From: Deltaproteobacteria bacterium | GTDB lineage: Bacteria; Myxococcota_A; UBA9160; SZUA-336 | Assembly (NCBI GenBank): GCA_004356455.1 | Contig: SMWZ01000089.1 | Coordinates: forward strand, 1 to 33,415 | Reading direction: 5' to 3' | DNA: 33,415 nt | Notes under the pieces: model-generated | The model's input: only the letters and a program-made list of their open reading frames with translations | The model's database searches: none | Told to the model about the DNA's origin: nothing | Part shown: positions 15,700-23,454 of the stretch, in pieces | How the letters are laid out: every line of letters begins with the position of its first letter | How positions within the stretch are numbered: position 1 is the first letter of the stretch | Translations under genes and position numbers: made by a program

Positions 15700-16917
15700 A
15701 TGTCGCTCACCGAGATCGATCTCAGCAACCCCGATCACTTTATCGAGGGTGTCCCCCATCACTGGTTCAAGCGGCTGCGGGCCGAGTCGCCCGTCCACTG
15801 GAATCCCGAGCCGGACGGCCCCGGCTTCTGGTGCATCACCAAGTACCACGATCTCAAGCACGTCTCCCGCACCCCGCAGATCTTCTCGTCGGCGCGAGGG
15901 GGTACGAACATCCCGACGCAGCCCGAGGAGGCCTTGGTCCGCCTGCGGGCGCTCATGCTCAACATGGATCCGCCCCAGCACGTGAAGTTCCGGCGCATCG
16001 TCCAGCGCGGGTTCACGCCGCGCATGATCGATCAGCTCGAGCCCCATATCCGCGAGCTGGCCACCCGCATCATCGACCGCGTTGCGGCCAAGGGCGAGTG
16101 CGAGTTCGTCGAGGAGGTGGCGGCCGAGCTACCGCTGCAGGTGATCTGTGAGCTCATGGGTGTTCCCCAGGAGGACCGTCATCTGCTCTTCGAGCTCACC
16201 AACAAGCTGATCGGCTTCGACGATCCCGAATTCCAGACCTCCGAAGAAGACGCAGGCGTGGCGGCGGCCCAGGTCTTTGGCTACGCGAACCAGCTCGGGA
16301 AACGCTACGCGGGGAGCACGGAGGAGAATCTCACCACCAAGCTGCTGCATACCGAGATCGACGGCGAGAAGCTGAACGAGCTCGAGTACTGCTCGTTCTT
16401 CATGCTGCTGCTGGCCGCTGGAAACGAGACCACGCGTACGGTGACCACGCAGGGTATGCGTCTTCTGATCGAGCATCCGGATGCGTTGCAGCAGCTGGTT
16501 GAGAACCCGTCGCTGGTCCCCTCTGCCGTCGAGGAGATCCTACGCCACGCCCCGGCCGTGCACTACTTCCGGCGCACGGCGAACCAAGACACCGAGATCC
16601 GCGGCCAGAAGATCAGGGAGGGCGAGAAGGTCACGCTCTGGTACCCATCGGCGAACTACGACGAGGAGGTCTTCGACGAGCCGGAGCGTTTCGACATCCA
16701 TCGCAGCCCCAACGAGCACCTCTCGTTCGGCATCGGGGAGCACTTCTGCCTGGGGGCCAGCCTGGCGCGCTCCGAGCTCTACATCATTTTCGATGAGATC
16801 ATCAAGCGAATTCGCAACCCCGAGTTCGCCGGGCCCGTGCGGCGGCTGCGCTCGAACTTCATCAACGGCGTGAAAGAGATGCGCATCAAGTTCACGCCGG
16901 AGACGACGCAAGCCTGA
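15700..16917 (+). CDS. cyp125: Cytochrome P450, CYP125/CYP142-like steroid C26/27 hydroxylase
   Basis: A 405-residue soluble bacterial P450, predicted to oxidise the terminal methyl of the sterol side chain to the acid. Motifs in order: LNMDPPQHVKFRRIV (C-helix region), LPLQVICELMGVPQEDR (as in CYP125), I-helix AAGNETTR (oxygen-activating Thr), EEILR (ExxR), YFRRTANQD, and the heme loop FGIGEHFCLGASLAR with the iron-ligating Cys at residue 350. ATG 15700 follows GGAGG by seven bases; an in-frame GTG at 15637 lies inside operator box 3 and is rejected. Electron donor is plausibly the ferredoxin encoded at 18027-18221. Exact CYP family number needs a tree. Confidence 0.85.
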   Translation: MSLTEIDLSNPDHFIEGVPHHWFKRLRAESPVHWNPEPDGPGFWCITKYHDLKHVSRTPQIFSSARGGTNIPTQPEEALVRLRALMLNMDPPQHVKFRRIVQRGFTPRMIDQLEPHIRELATRIIDRVAAKGECEFVEEVAAELPLQVICELMGVPQEDRHLLFELTNKLIGFDDPEFQTSEEDAGVAAAQVFGYANQLGKRYAGSTEENLTTKLLHTEIDGEKLNELEYCSFFMLLLAAGNETTRTVTTQGMRLLIEHPDALQQLVENPSLVPSAVEEILRHAPAVHYFRRTANQDTEIRGQKIREGEKVTLWYPSANYDEEVFDEPERFDIHRSPNEHLSFGIGEHFCLGASLARSELYIIFDEIIKRIRNPEFAGPVRRLRSNFINGVKEMRIKFTPETTQA

Positions 16918-16924
16918 GAGCCGT

Positions 16925-18001
16925 TCAGGCCCCGACCTCGGCGAGGAGCCTGCGTAGCACCGGGGTCGACAGGTTCTCGATGTCCACCTGCGAGTCTTCC
17001 GGCAGGAGCTCAAGGTACTTCAGCTGCAGGAAGAGGCGCGCCATGATGGCCGCGTAGCGCCAGGCGGCGAAGACCTCGTAGTACGCATAGTGATCGGCCG
17101 GGCGCCCCATGCACTCCTCCCAGCGTCGGATGCTGGTCTTCTTGTCGGGAAGCCCCGAGAGCCGCTCGAGGCCGATCCCCTCGGTGAAGACGCGGTCCAT
17201 CGTGATGAACCAGGCGAGGTCCGCCACCGGATTCCCGATGAAGATCATCTCCCAGTCGATCACCGCGACCACCTCGCAGTCCTGGAAGATCTGGTTGGAG
17301 ATGCGTGCGTCGCCCCAGCAGATGCCAACGGGCTCCTGGCTCGGCTGCTGGGCCTGGAGCCACTCGAAGCCCTTGTTGAGCAGGTCGTAGCGCGAGCGGT
17401 CCATGCCCCAGTCGAGATATCGCTCCCAGTATTCGAGCTGCGCCTGGATGGGCGTGATATCCGCGCGGGGGTGCGGCAGGAAGTCGAACTCGCCCGCAGC
17501 CGGGTCGAGCTTGTGCACCTCCGCCATGGCGTCGAGCCCGCTATTCCAGAGCTTCTCGCGCAGCGCCGACTCGAGCTCGTAGACCCAGCCCTCCGAGTGG
17601 TAGGGAGGGTTGTCACTGGGCACCCGTCCGTCGAGCTTCTCCATTGCGTAGAAGGGAGAGCCGAGCGGCCCGCAGTCCTCCTCCAGCCAGAGCATGCGCG
17701 GCACGGGCACCTTCGTGTTCGCGAGCGCTTTCATCACGCGGTACTGCAGCGCAACGTCGTACTGGGGAAAGACGCCGAACTCGGAGAGGGGCTTGAGGCG
17801 GATCACCATCCCCCGGCGCACGGACTCGCCGCGCTCGTCGTAAGCCAGCTCGAAGAGGAGCGTGTCGCTCGAGAAGCCCGTGTCTGTCGGGCCTCTCAGC
17901 TCCTCGATCCGAAGCTTCTCGGCCTGCGGGAGCTTGCCCGAGAGCCACGCGAGCAGCTGGGCGCGGGTCTGCTCGAGATCACGTCCCTTGGGCTGGGGCA
18001 T
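16925..18001 (-). CDS. Phosphotransferase (APH/ACAD10-type kinase fold)
   Basis: A 358-residue protein-kinase-like small-molecule phosphotransferase. Seen: N-lobe VIRLKP (ATP-binding Lys region), PFYAMEKLDGRVPS hinge, catalytic loop ICWGDARISNQIF (a WGD variant of HGD, with the downstream Asn), and metal-binding VVAVIDWEMIFIGNPVADLAW. Proteins of this family often sit beside acyl-CoA dehydrogenase genes and are fused to them in eukaryotic ACAD10/11, where the kinase phosphorylates hydroxyacyl-CoA. Here it lies 25 bp downstream of the ferredoxin gene, presumably under the same KstR-like box, so a hydroxylated sterol-derived acyl group is a reasonable but unproven substrate. It ends 7 bp from the convergent P450 gene. 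Confidence 0.85.
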   Translation of the reverse strand: MPQPKGRDLEQTRAQLLAWLSGKLPQAEKLRIEELRGPTDTGFSSDTLLFELAYDERGESVRRGMVIRLKPLSEFGVFPQYDVALQYRVMKALANTKVPVPRMLWLEEDCGPLGSPFYAMEKLDGRVPSDNPPYHSEGWVYELESALREKLWNSGLDAMAEVHKLDPAAGEFDFLPHPRADITPIQAQLEYWERYLDWGMDRSRYDLLNKGFEWLQAQQPSQEPVGICWGDARISNQIFQDCEVVAVIDWEMIFIGNPVADLAWFITMDRVFTEGIGLERLSGLPDKKTSIRRWEECMGRPADHYAYYEVFAAWRYAAIMARLFLQLKYLELLPEDSQVDIENLSTPVLRRLLAEVGA

Positions 18002-18026
18002 GGGGGGAGCCGGCTTCGGGAGCGGG

Positions 18027-18221
18027 CTAGTCTTCGACCAGAGTCAGCGCCTGTCGTGGGCAGAGGCGCACGGCTTCCTCGACCTTCTCTCGCAGGTCTT
18101 CCGGCGGGCTCTCGATGAGGATGAGCAGGTTGTCCTTGTCGTCCACCTTGAACACCTCGGGCGCCTTGCTCATGCAGACGGCGTTGGCTTCGCACAGGTC
18201 GTAATCGACGACGATCTTCAT
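18027..18221 (-). CDS. fdxD: [3Fe-4S]-type ferredoxin, FdxD-like
   Basis: A 64-residue ferredoxin of the type that feeds electrons to bacterial P450s. Cys at 10, 16 and 54 (CEANAVC ... LCPRQAL); the fourth cluster position is Ala13, as expected for [3Fe-4S] proteins. Resembles mycobacterial FdxD (Rv3503c) and has the same neighbourhood: divergent from fadE26. ATG 18221 follows a strong GGAGGAGGAGGGG. A KstR-like box and promoter elements lie in the 138-bp upstream gap. Likely partner of the cyp125-like enzyme; it could alternatively or additionally accept electrons from the 2-oxoacid oxidoreductase. Confidence 0.88.
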   Translation of the reverse strand: MKIVVDYDLCEANAVCMSKAPEVFKVDDKDNLLILIESPPEDLREKVEEAVRLCPRQALTLVED

Positions 18222-18276
18222 CCCCTCCTCCTCCGCTGGTGGGTCACGGCCGTACTAAGCTATCACGAGTTCCGCA

Positions 18277-18305
18277 TTGAAAGCAGCTTCCCGGCTCTGC
18301 ATAAT
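18277..18305 (+). promoter_or_regulatory. Sigma-70-like promoter of the fadE26 operon
   Basis: TTGAAA (18277-18282), a 17-bp spacer, and CATAAT (18300-18305): five of six consensus bases in each hexamer. Transcription would begin near 18312, immediately before the KstR-like box at 18315, the expected place for a repressor. On the minus strand TATTAT (18300-18305) could be the -10 for fdxD with its -35 inside the box. Confidence 0.55.
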
Positions 18306-18314
18306 AGGGCAGAG

Positions 18315-18328
18315 TAGAACGTGTTTCA
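18315..18328. promoter_or_regulatory. KstR-like operator (box 4)
   Basis: TAGAAC-GT-GTTTCA, matching TNNAACNNGTTNNA at every defined base. It lies between the divergent fdxD (18221) and fadE26-like (18360) starts and overlaps the predicted transcription start of the plus-strand operon, which suggests repression. Confidence 0.87.
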
Positions 18329-18359
18329 TACCCGTCCCCGGGGCGGAGGAAGGGGAGCC

Positions 18360-19538
18360 GTGCGGATTGCCTATACCGCAGAGCAGGAGAAGCTGCGCGA
18401 CGAGCTGCGAGCGTACTTCGACGAGCTGATGACCCCAGAGCTGGCGCTCGAGATCGAGAGCAGCGGCGAGGGGGGAGGACCCCTCTACCGCCAGGCGCTC
18501 AGGAAGATGGGGATGGACGGCTGGCTCGGCATCGGCTGGCCCAAGGAGTATGGGGGACAGGGCCGCACGCCCATCGAGCAGTACGTCTTCTCGAACGAGG
18601 TGCAGCGCGCGGGCTTTCCGCTTCCCTTCCTAACGCTCGGTACGGTCGGTCCCACCCTGATGCACTTCGGGAGCGACGAGCTCAAGCAGGAGTTCCTGCC
18701 CAAGATCCTGCGCGGCGAGCTGCACTTCGCGATCGGTTACTCCGAGCCCAACGCGGGCACCGATCTGGCCTCGCTCACGACCAAGGCGGTGCGGGATGGA
18801 GACGAGTGGGTGATCAACGGCCAGAAGGTCTTTACCAGCCTGGCTGACTACGCCGACTACATCTGGCTGGCCGCGCGCACCGACCCCGATGCGCCCAAAC
18901 ACCGGGGCATCTCGATGTTCATCGTTCCCACCAGCGCGCCCGGCTTCAAGTGCAGCCCGATCTGGACGCTGGCGAGCCTGCGTACCAACGCCACCTATTA
19001 CGAGAACGTGCGCGTTCCGGCCTCGTACCTCGTGGGCGGGGAGAATAACGGCTGGTCGATGATCACCACCCAGCTCAATCACGAACGCGTCTCGCTCGTG
19101 ACCGCGGGACCGTTCTCGCGGCTCGTCGAACAGACGCTGCGCTGGGCAAAGGAGACCAAGCTCGCCGACGGTCGGCGCGTGATCGATCGATCGTTTGTCC
19201 AGCTGAACCTGGCGCGAGTCAAGGTCCACCTGGAAGTGCTCAGGCTCATGAACTGGAAGCAGGCCTGGGCGCTCACGCAGGGCCAGCTCCATCCCGCCGA
19301 TGCGTCCACCGTGAAGATCTTCGGCAGCGAGTTCTTCGTGGAGGGCTATCGCTGGCTGATGGAGGTGATCGGTCAGGCCGGATACCTCAAGCGCGGCTCA
19401 CCCGGCGCCGTGCTGCGCGGGCGCATCGAGCGCATGTATCGGGCGGCCTCGATCCTGACCTTCGGCGGGGGAACCAACGAGATTCAGCGCGACATCATCG
19501 CAGCGGCGGGTCTGCAGATGCCCCGCGAGCGACGTTAG
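18360..19538 (+). CDS. fadE26: Acyl-CoA dehydrogenase, FadE26 (ChsE4)-like catalytic subunit
   Basis: A 392-residue acyl-CoA dehydrogenase with full FAD and substrate motifs: IGWPKEYGGQGRTPIEQY, FAIGYSEPNAGTDLASL, DGDEWVINGQKVFTSLADYADY, MITTQLNHERVSLV with the catalytic-base Glu at residue 242, and RIERMYRAASILTFGGGTNEIQRD. It matches mycobacterial FadE26 better than FadE29, notably at the C terminus. FadE26 pairs with FadE27 as an alpha2-beta2 enzyme that dehydrogenates steroid side-chain CoA esters. I chose GTG 18360 (preceded by GAGGAAGGGGAG); an in-frame GTG at 18321 falls in operator box 4. First gene of the plus-strand operon. Confidence 0.88.
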   Translation: MRIAYTAEQEKLRDELRAYFDELMTPELALEIESSGEGGGPLYRQALRKMGMDGWLGIGWPKEYGGQGRTPIEQYVFSNEVQRAGFPLPFLTLGTVGPTLMHFGSDELKQEFLPKILRGELHFAIGYSEPNAGTDLASLTTKAVRDGDEWVINGQKVFTSLADYADYIWLAARTDPDAPKHRGISMFIVPTSAPGFKCSPIWTLASLRTNATYYENVRVPASYLVGGENNGWSMITTQLNHERVSLVTAGPFSRLVEQTLRWAKETKLADGRRVIDRSFVQLNLARVKVHLEVLRLMNWKQAWALTQGQLHPADASTVKIFGSEFFVEGYRWLMEVIGQAGYLKRGSPGAVLRGRIERMYRAASILTFGGGTNEIQRDIIAAAGLQMPRERR

Positions 19539-19547
19539 GAGGCAGTC

Positions 19548-20669
19548 ATGGACTTCGCCCTCAGTGAAGAGCAGGTGGCGCTCCGGGATCTAGCTCGTCA
19601 GATCCTGGAGGATCAGCTGACCCCCGACCGGCTACGCGAGGTCGAGAGCGATCCCGACTGGTTCGACCGCAAGCTCTGGCAGGATCTGGCTCACGCCAAC
19701 CTTCTGGGCCTGGCTGTAGCGGAGCAGTACGGCGGCATGGGCTACGGCTTTCTGGAGCTCTGTTTCCTGCTCGAAGAGGTCGGCCGCACTGTGGCCCCGC
19801 TGCCGGCGCTCTCCACGCTCGTGATGGGGGCACTTCCGATCTCGGAGTTCGGCTCCGACGCGCAGCGCGAGCGCTATCTGCCGCGTGTGGTCTCGGGAGA
19901 GACGGTGCTCAGTGCGGCGCTGGTGGAGGAGGGATCGGAAGATCCGACGCGGCCGGCTGTACAGGCGCGCCGCGCTGGCGGCGGCTGGCGGCTCGACGGC
20001 AGCAAGACCTGCGTGCCGGCCGCTCATCTGGCGGAGCGTGTGCTGGTGCCGGCGCGCTGCGAGCAAGGGGTGGGGGTTTTCCTGCTCGACCCCAAGGGTC
20101 CAGGCGTGCAGCTCGAGCGGCTGGAGACCACGAACGGCGAGCCGCAGTTCCTGCTCAGCCTTTCGGGGGCCCAGGTGGATGCCGCGGATGTGCTGGGGGA
20201 GCCCTCGCAGGGAGGTCCGATCGTGGCCTGGCTCACGCAGCGCGTGATCGCGGCCTACGGGGCGACGCAGCTGGGGGTTTCGGACAAGGCTATGCGTATG
20301 ACCGCCGCCTATACATCCGAGCGCGAGCAGTTCGGGCGTCGTATCGCCACCTTTCAGGCTGTGGCTCAGCGCGCGGCCAACTGCTACGTCGACGTTGAAG
20401 CGCTACGCCTCGCGGTTCAGCAGGCCGTATGGCGGCTGGCGGAAGGCCTGGAGGCGAGCGCTGAGGTAGCCATCGCCAAGTACTGGGTGGGCGATACCGG
20501 ACACCGCGTGAGCTATGCGGCTCAGCACCTGCACGGGGGGATCGGGGTGGACATCGACTATCCGCTTTACCGTTACTGCCTCTGGTCCAAGCAGCTGGAG
20601 CTCAGCCTCGGCTCGTCCATGCACCAGCTGGAGATGATCGGCGCCAGCCTCGCAGAAGAGCGAGCCTGA
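19548..20669 (+). CDS. fadE27: Acyl-CoA dehydrogenase-like, FadE27 (ChsE5)-type partner subunit
   Basis: A 373-residue protein, the same length as mycobacterial FadE27. MDFALSEEQVALRDLARQIL opens the N-terminal helical domain; EREQFGRRIATFQAVAQRAAN and HLHGGIGVDIDYPLYRYCLWSKQ form the C-terminal part. At the position of the catalytic Glu of the partner it has Gln231 (LTQRVIAAYG), and the middle-domain FAD/substrate motif is poorly kept (AALVEEGSEDP). This fits the non-catalytic half of a heterotetramer with the FadE26-like protein encoded 9 bp upstream. ATG follows AGGAGG. Two bases separate its stop from the fadD start. Confidence 0.86.
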   Translation: MDFALSEEQVALRDLARQILEDQLTPDRLREVESDPDWFDRKLWQDLAHANLLGLAVAEQYGGMGYGFLELCFLLEEVGRTVAPLPALSTLVMGALPISEFGSDAQRERYLPRVVSGETVLSAALVEEGSEDPTRPAVQARRAGGGWRLDGSKTCVPAAHLAERVLVPARCEQGVGVFLLDPKGPGVQLERLETTNGEPQFLLSLSGAQVDAADVLGEPSQGGPIVAWLTQRVIAAYGATQLGVSDKAMRMTAAYTSEREQFGRRIATFQAVAQRAANCYVDVEALRLAVQQAVWRLAEGLEASAEVAIAKYWVGDTGHRVSYAAQHLHGGIGVDIDYPLYRYCLWSKQLELSLGSSMHQLEMIGASLAEERA

Positions 20670-20671
20670 AC

Positions 20672-22294
20672 ATGGAATTCAACATCGCGGATCTGATCGA
20701 GGCGGCCGCGGACGCGCTGCCGGAGCGTGAGGTTCTGGTCGTGGGCGAGAAGCGGCGCACCAACGCCGAGCTGGATGAGCGTGCCAATCGGCTGGCTCAT
20801 CACTTTCTGAGCCAGGGAATCGGCCGCAACGATCACGTGGGCATCTACGCGCACAACTGCGTGGAGTTCGTCGAGAGCATGCTCGCGGCGTACAAGATCC
20901 GCGCGGTCCCCATCAATATCAACTTCCGCTACGTGGATAACGAGCTGCGCTACCTCTTCGACAACGCGGATCTTGTGGCCATCGTCCATCAGCGCAGGTT
21001 TGCGCCCCGTGTCGCCGCGGTGAAGGATGAGATGCCGAAGCTGCGCCACTTCATGGTGCTCGAAGACGGTAGCGGCGAAGAGATAACGGGATTGGACTCG
21101 GTCGACTACGAGGCGGCGCTTGAGGCTGCGTCCCCGAAGCGCGACTTCGAGCCGCGCTCGGGCGACGACATCTACATCCTCTACACTGGCGGGACCACCG
21201 GCATGCCTAAAGGTGTGATGTGGCGGCAGCAGGACGTGATCTTCGCGCTGGGCGGCGGCATCGACCACGTCACCGGCGTGCCGGCGAAGCGTCCGCAGGA
21301 CATGACCGAGAAGGCCAAGGCGGGTCCGGGCATGACCATGTTTCCGATCGCACCGCTCATGCATGGCGCGGCGCAGTGGGGCACGCTGGGAGGCCTCTTT
21401 GCCGGCAACAAGGTGGTGCTCTACGGGGGCAGCTTCGACGCCGACGAGATCTGGAAGATCGTTGAGCGCGAGCGGGTCAATATCATCGCGGTAACGGGCG
21501 ATGCCATGGCGCGCCCGTTGGCCGAGGCCCTGGAGAAGGGTGCCTACGATGTTTCCTCCCTGATCGCGTTTAGCAGCACCGCCGCCATCTTCTCCCCCTC
21601 GGTCAAGGCCCAGCTCAAACGCCTGCGGCCGAATCTGGTCCTGACCGACGCGACCGGCTCCACGGAGACTGGCTTCACGGGCATGACGATGGTTCAGGAC
21701 GAAGACCTCAAGCAGAAGAAAGAGAAGCCGGGTCTCACCTTCAAAGCCGGTGCCGATACCACGGTTCTCGACGAAGAGTTCAGGCCGGTGAAGCCCGGCT
21801 CTGGTGTGATCGGCAAGCTCGCGCGCTCGGGCAATATACCGCTCGGCTACTATAAGGATCCGGAGAAGACTGCGCAGGTCTTTGTCGAAGCGCTGGGCAA
21901 GCGCTGGGCCATCCCCGGGGACTTCGCCACCATCGAGGCGGACGGACGCATCACGATGCTGGGGCGCGGGTCTGTGAGCATCAACTCGGGCGGCGAGAAA
22001 ATCTTCCCTGAGGAGGTGGAGTCCGCGCTCAAATCGCACCCCGCGGTCTTCGATACCATTGTGGTCGGTGTGCCGGATGAACGCTGGGGAGCCCGGGTCG
22101 CCGCGGTCGTGCAGGTACGTCCCGGCTACACGCCCTCGCTGGAGGAGCTGAGCAAGCACTGCCGCGATCACATCGCGGGCTACAAGCTGCCGCGTGAGCT
22201 TCACATCGTGCCGAGCATCGAGCGCTCTCCCAGCGGCAAACCCGACTACCCCTGGGCCAAGGCCACGGCCATCGAGGGGAAGTACAAGGTCTAA
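20672..22294 (+). CDS. fadD19: Steroid acyl-CoA synthetase, FadD19-like
   Basis: A 540-residue ANL-superfamily ligase that activates the side-chain carboxylate with ATP and CoA. Motifs: YILYTGGTTGMPKGVMW (P-loop), MFPIAPLMHGAAQWGTL, VTGDAMARPL, TDATGSTETGF (A5), IPGDFATIEADGRI with the ribose-binding Asp, MLGRGSVSINSGGEKIFPEEVE, and SPSGKPDYPWAK with the catalytic Lys. The match to mycobacterial FadD19 (Rv3515c) runs along the whole chain, including NVNFRY/NINFRY-type and GRGSVSINSGGEK segments; by position after fadE27 it corresponds to fadD17, so it may serve both roles. In Rhodococcus FadD19 is needed for C-24-branched sterols. Confidence 0.88.
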   Translation: MEFNIADLIEAAADALPEREVLVVGEKRRTNAELDERANRLAHHFLSQGIGRNDHVGIYAHNCVEFVESMLAAYKIRAVPININFRYVDNELRYLFDNADLVAIVHQRRFAPRVAAVKDEMPKLRHFMVLEDGSGEEITGLDSVDYEAALEAASPKRDFEPRSGDDIYILYTGGTTGMPKGVMWRQQDVIFALGGGIDHVTGVPAKRPQDMTEKAKAGPGMTMFPIAPLMHGAAQWGTLGGLFAGNKVVLYGGSFDADEIWKIVERERVNIIAVTGDAMARPLAEALEKGAYDVSSLIAFSSTAAIFSPSVKAQLKRLRPNLVLTDATGSTETGFTGMTMVQDEDLKQKKEKPGLTFKAGADTTVLDEEFRPVKPGSGVIGKLARSGNIPLGYYKDPEKTAQVFVEALGKRWAIPGDFATIEADGRITMLGRGSVSINSGGEKIFPEEVESALKSHPAVFDTIVVGVPDERWGARVAAVVQVRPGYTPSLEELSKHCRDHIAGYKLPRELHIVPSIERSPSGKPDYPWAKATAIEGKYKV

Positions 22295-22317
22295 CCAGCG
22301 AGCCCGGAGGAACCGAG

Positions 22318-23454
22318 ATGCGTACTCCCATTTGCGATGTGCTCGGGATCGAGTTTCCGATCTTTGCCTTCAGCCATTGTCGCGACGTCGTCGCGGCGGT
22401 GAGCCGCGCCGGGGGCTTTGGGGTGCTGGGGGCGCTGGCCTTCAGCCCGGAGCAGCTCGAGCTCGAGCTCAAGTGGGTCGACGAGAACATTGATGGCAAG
22501 CCCTACGGCGTGGACGTCGTCATGCCCGCGTCGTACGTGGGCAAGGAACAGGGAGATCTCCAGAAGATCGATCTCGAGAAGATGATCCCGCAGGAGATCA
22601 AGAAGTTCCTGGAGGAACTGCTGGAGGAATACTCGGTTCCCCCGCTCCCCGATGACCAGGAACGGCGCGAGGGCCTGCTCGGCTGGTCGGAGTCGGGCGG
22701 CCGGGCATTGGTCGACGTGGCCATGAAGCACCCCATCAAGCTGATCGCCAACGCGCTCGGCCCTCCTCCGGAAGACGTGATCAAGCGCGCTCACGACGAG
22801 GGCCTGCAGGTGGCCGCCCTGGTCGGCCGCGTAGACCAGGCTTTGAAGCAGAAGGCGCAGGGCGTCGACATCATCATAGCCTCGGGATATGAGGCGGGTG
22901 GCCACACGGGCGAGATCACGACCATGGTGCTCACGCCAGAGGTCGTGGATGCGGTCGCGCCCACGCCGGTACTGGCCGCGGGCGGGATCGGGACGGGACG
23001 CCAGATGGCGGCCGCGATGGCCCTCGGAGCCGCTGGCGTTTGGACCGGCTCTATCTGGCTCACCACCGCCGAGTCGGACTACGAAGCCGCTATGTTGGAG
23101 AAGCTGCTGGCTGCCAGCTCGAGCGATACGGTGCGCTCGCGATCCCTCTCGGGCAAGCCGGCCCGCCTGCTCAAGACGGCCCTGACCGACGCCTGGGAGC
23201 GCCCCGGCGCTCCGGACCCGCTGTCCATGCCGCTGCAGTTCCTGGCCACGAGCGAGGCCAGCCAACGCATCGGGCGCGCCGCGCGCAGCCAGGACTCGCG
23301 CGCGCGCGAGCTCGTGGGCACACCCGTAGGTCAGATCGTGGGCAAGATGAGTCACGTACGCCCGGCGCGCGAGGTGATCTACGAGATGGTTGAGGAGTAC
23401 CTCGAAACCATGGATCGTCTAACGCGACTCCTGGAGAGGAGCGAAGAGGCCTAG
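22318..23454 (+). CDS. ipdC: IpdC-like FMN oxidoreductase (nitronate monooxygenase family)
   Basis: A 378-residue TIM-barrel flavoprotein. The N-terminus MRTPICDVLGIEFPIFAF and the following HCRDVVAAVSRAGGFGVLGA closely match mycobacterial IpdC (Rv3553), as do LIANALGPPPEDVI, GVDIIIASGYEAGGHTGEI, PVLAAGGIGTGRQMAAAMALGA (FMN phosphate site), GVWTGSIWL and RSRSLSGKPARLL. IpdC acts on CoA esters derived from the last two steroid rings, so this would be the only ring C/D enzyme in the window. ATG follows GGAGGA. It sits in the KstR-boxed operon and its stop overlaps the regulator's GTG by one base. A generic nitronate monooxygenase is the alternative. Confidence 0.82.
   Translation: MRTPICDVLGIEFPIFAFSHCRDVVAAVSRAGGFGVLGALAFSPEQLELELKWVDENIDGKPYGVDVVMPASYVGKEQGDLQKIDLEKMIPQEIKKFLEELLEEYSVPPLPDDQERREGLLGWSESGGRALVDVAMKHPIKLIANALGPPPEDVIKRAHDEGLQVAALVGRVDQALKQKAQGVDIIIASGYEAGGHTGEITTMVLTPEVVDAVAPTPVLAAGGIGTGRQMAAAMALGAAGVWTGSIWLTTAESDYEAAMLEKLLAASSSDTVRSRSLSGKPARLLKTALTDAWERPGAPDPLSMPLQFLATSEASQRIGRAARSQDSRARELVGTPVGQIVGKMSHVRPAREVIYEMVEEYLETMDRLTRLLERSEEA

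Noticed and set aside
18321..18359. Earlier GTG start for the fadE26-like gene (and similarly 15637 for the P450, 7968 for the first DUF35 gene, 7983 for the oxidoreductase)
   Set aside because: All these starts fall inside KstR-like operators, lack ribosome-binding sites, and add sequence not seen in the families. Downstream starts have good ribosome-binding sites.
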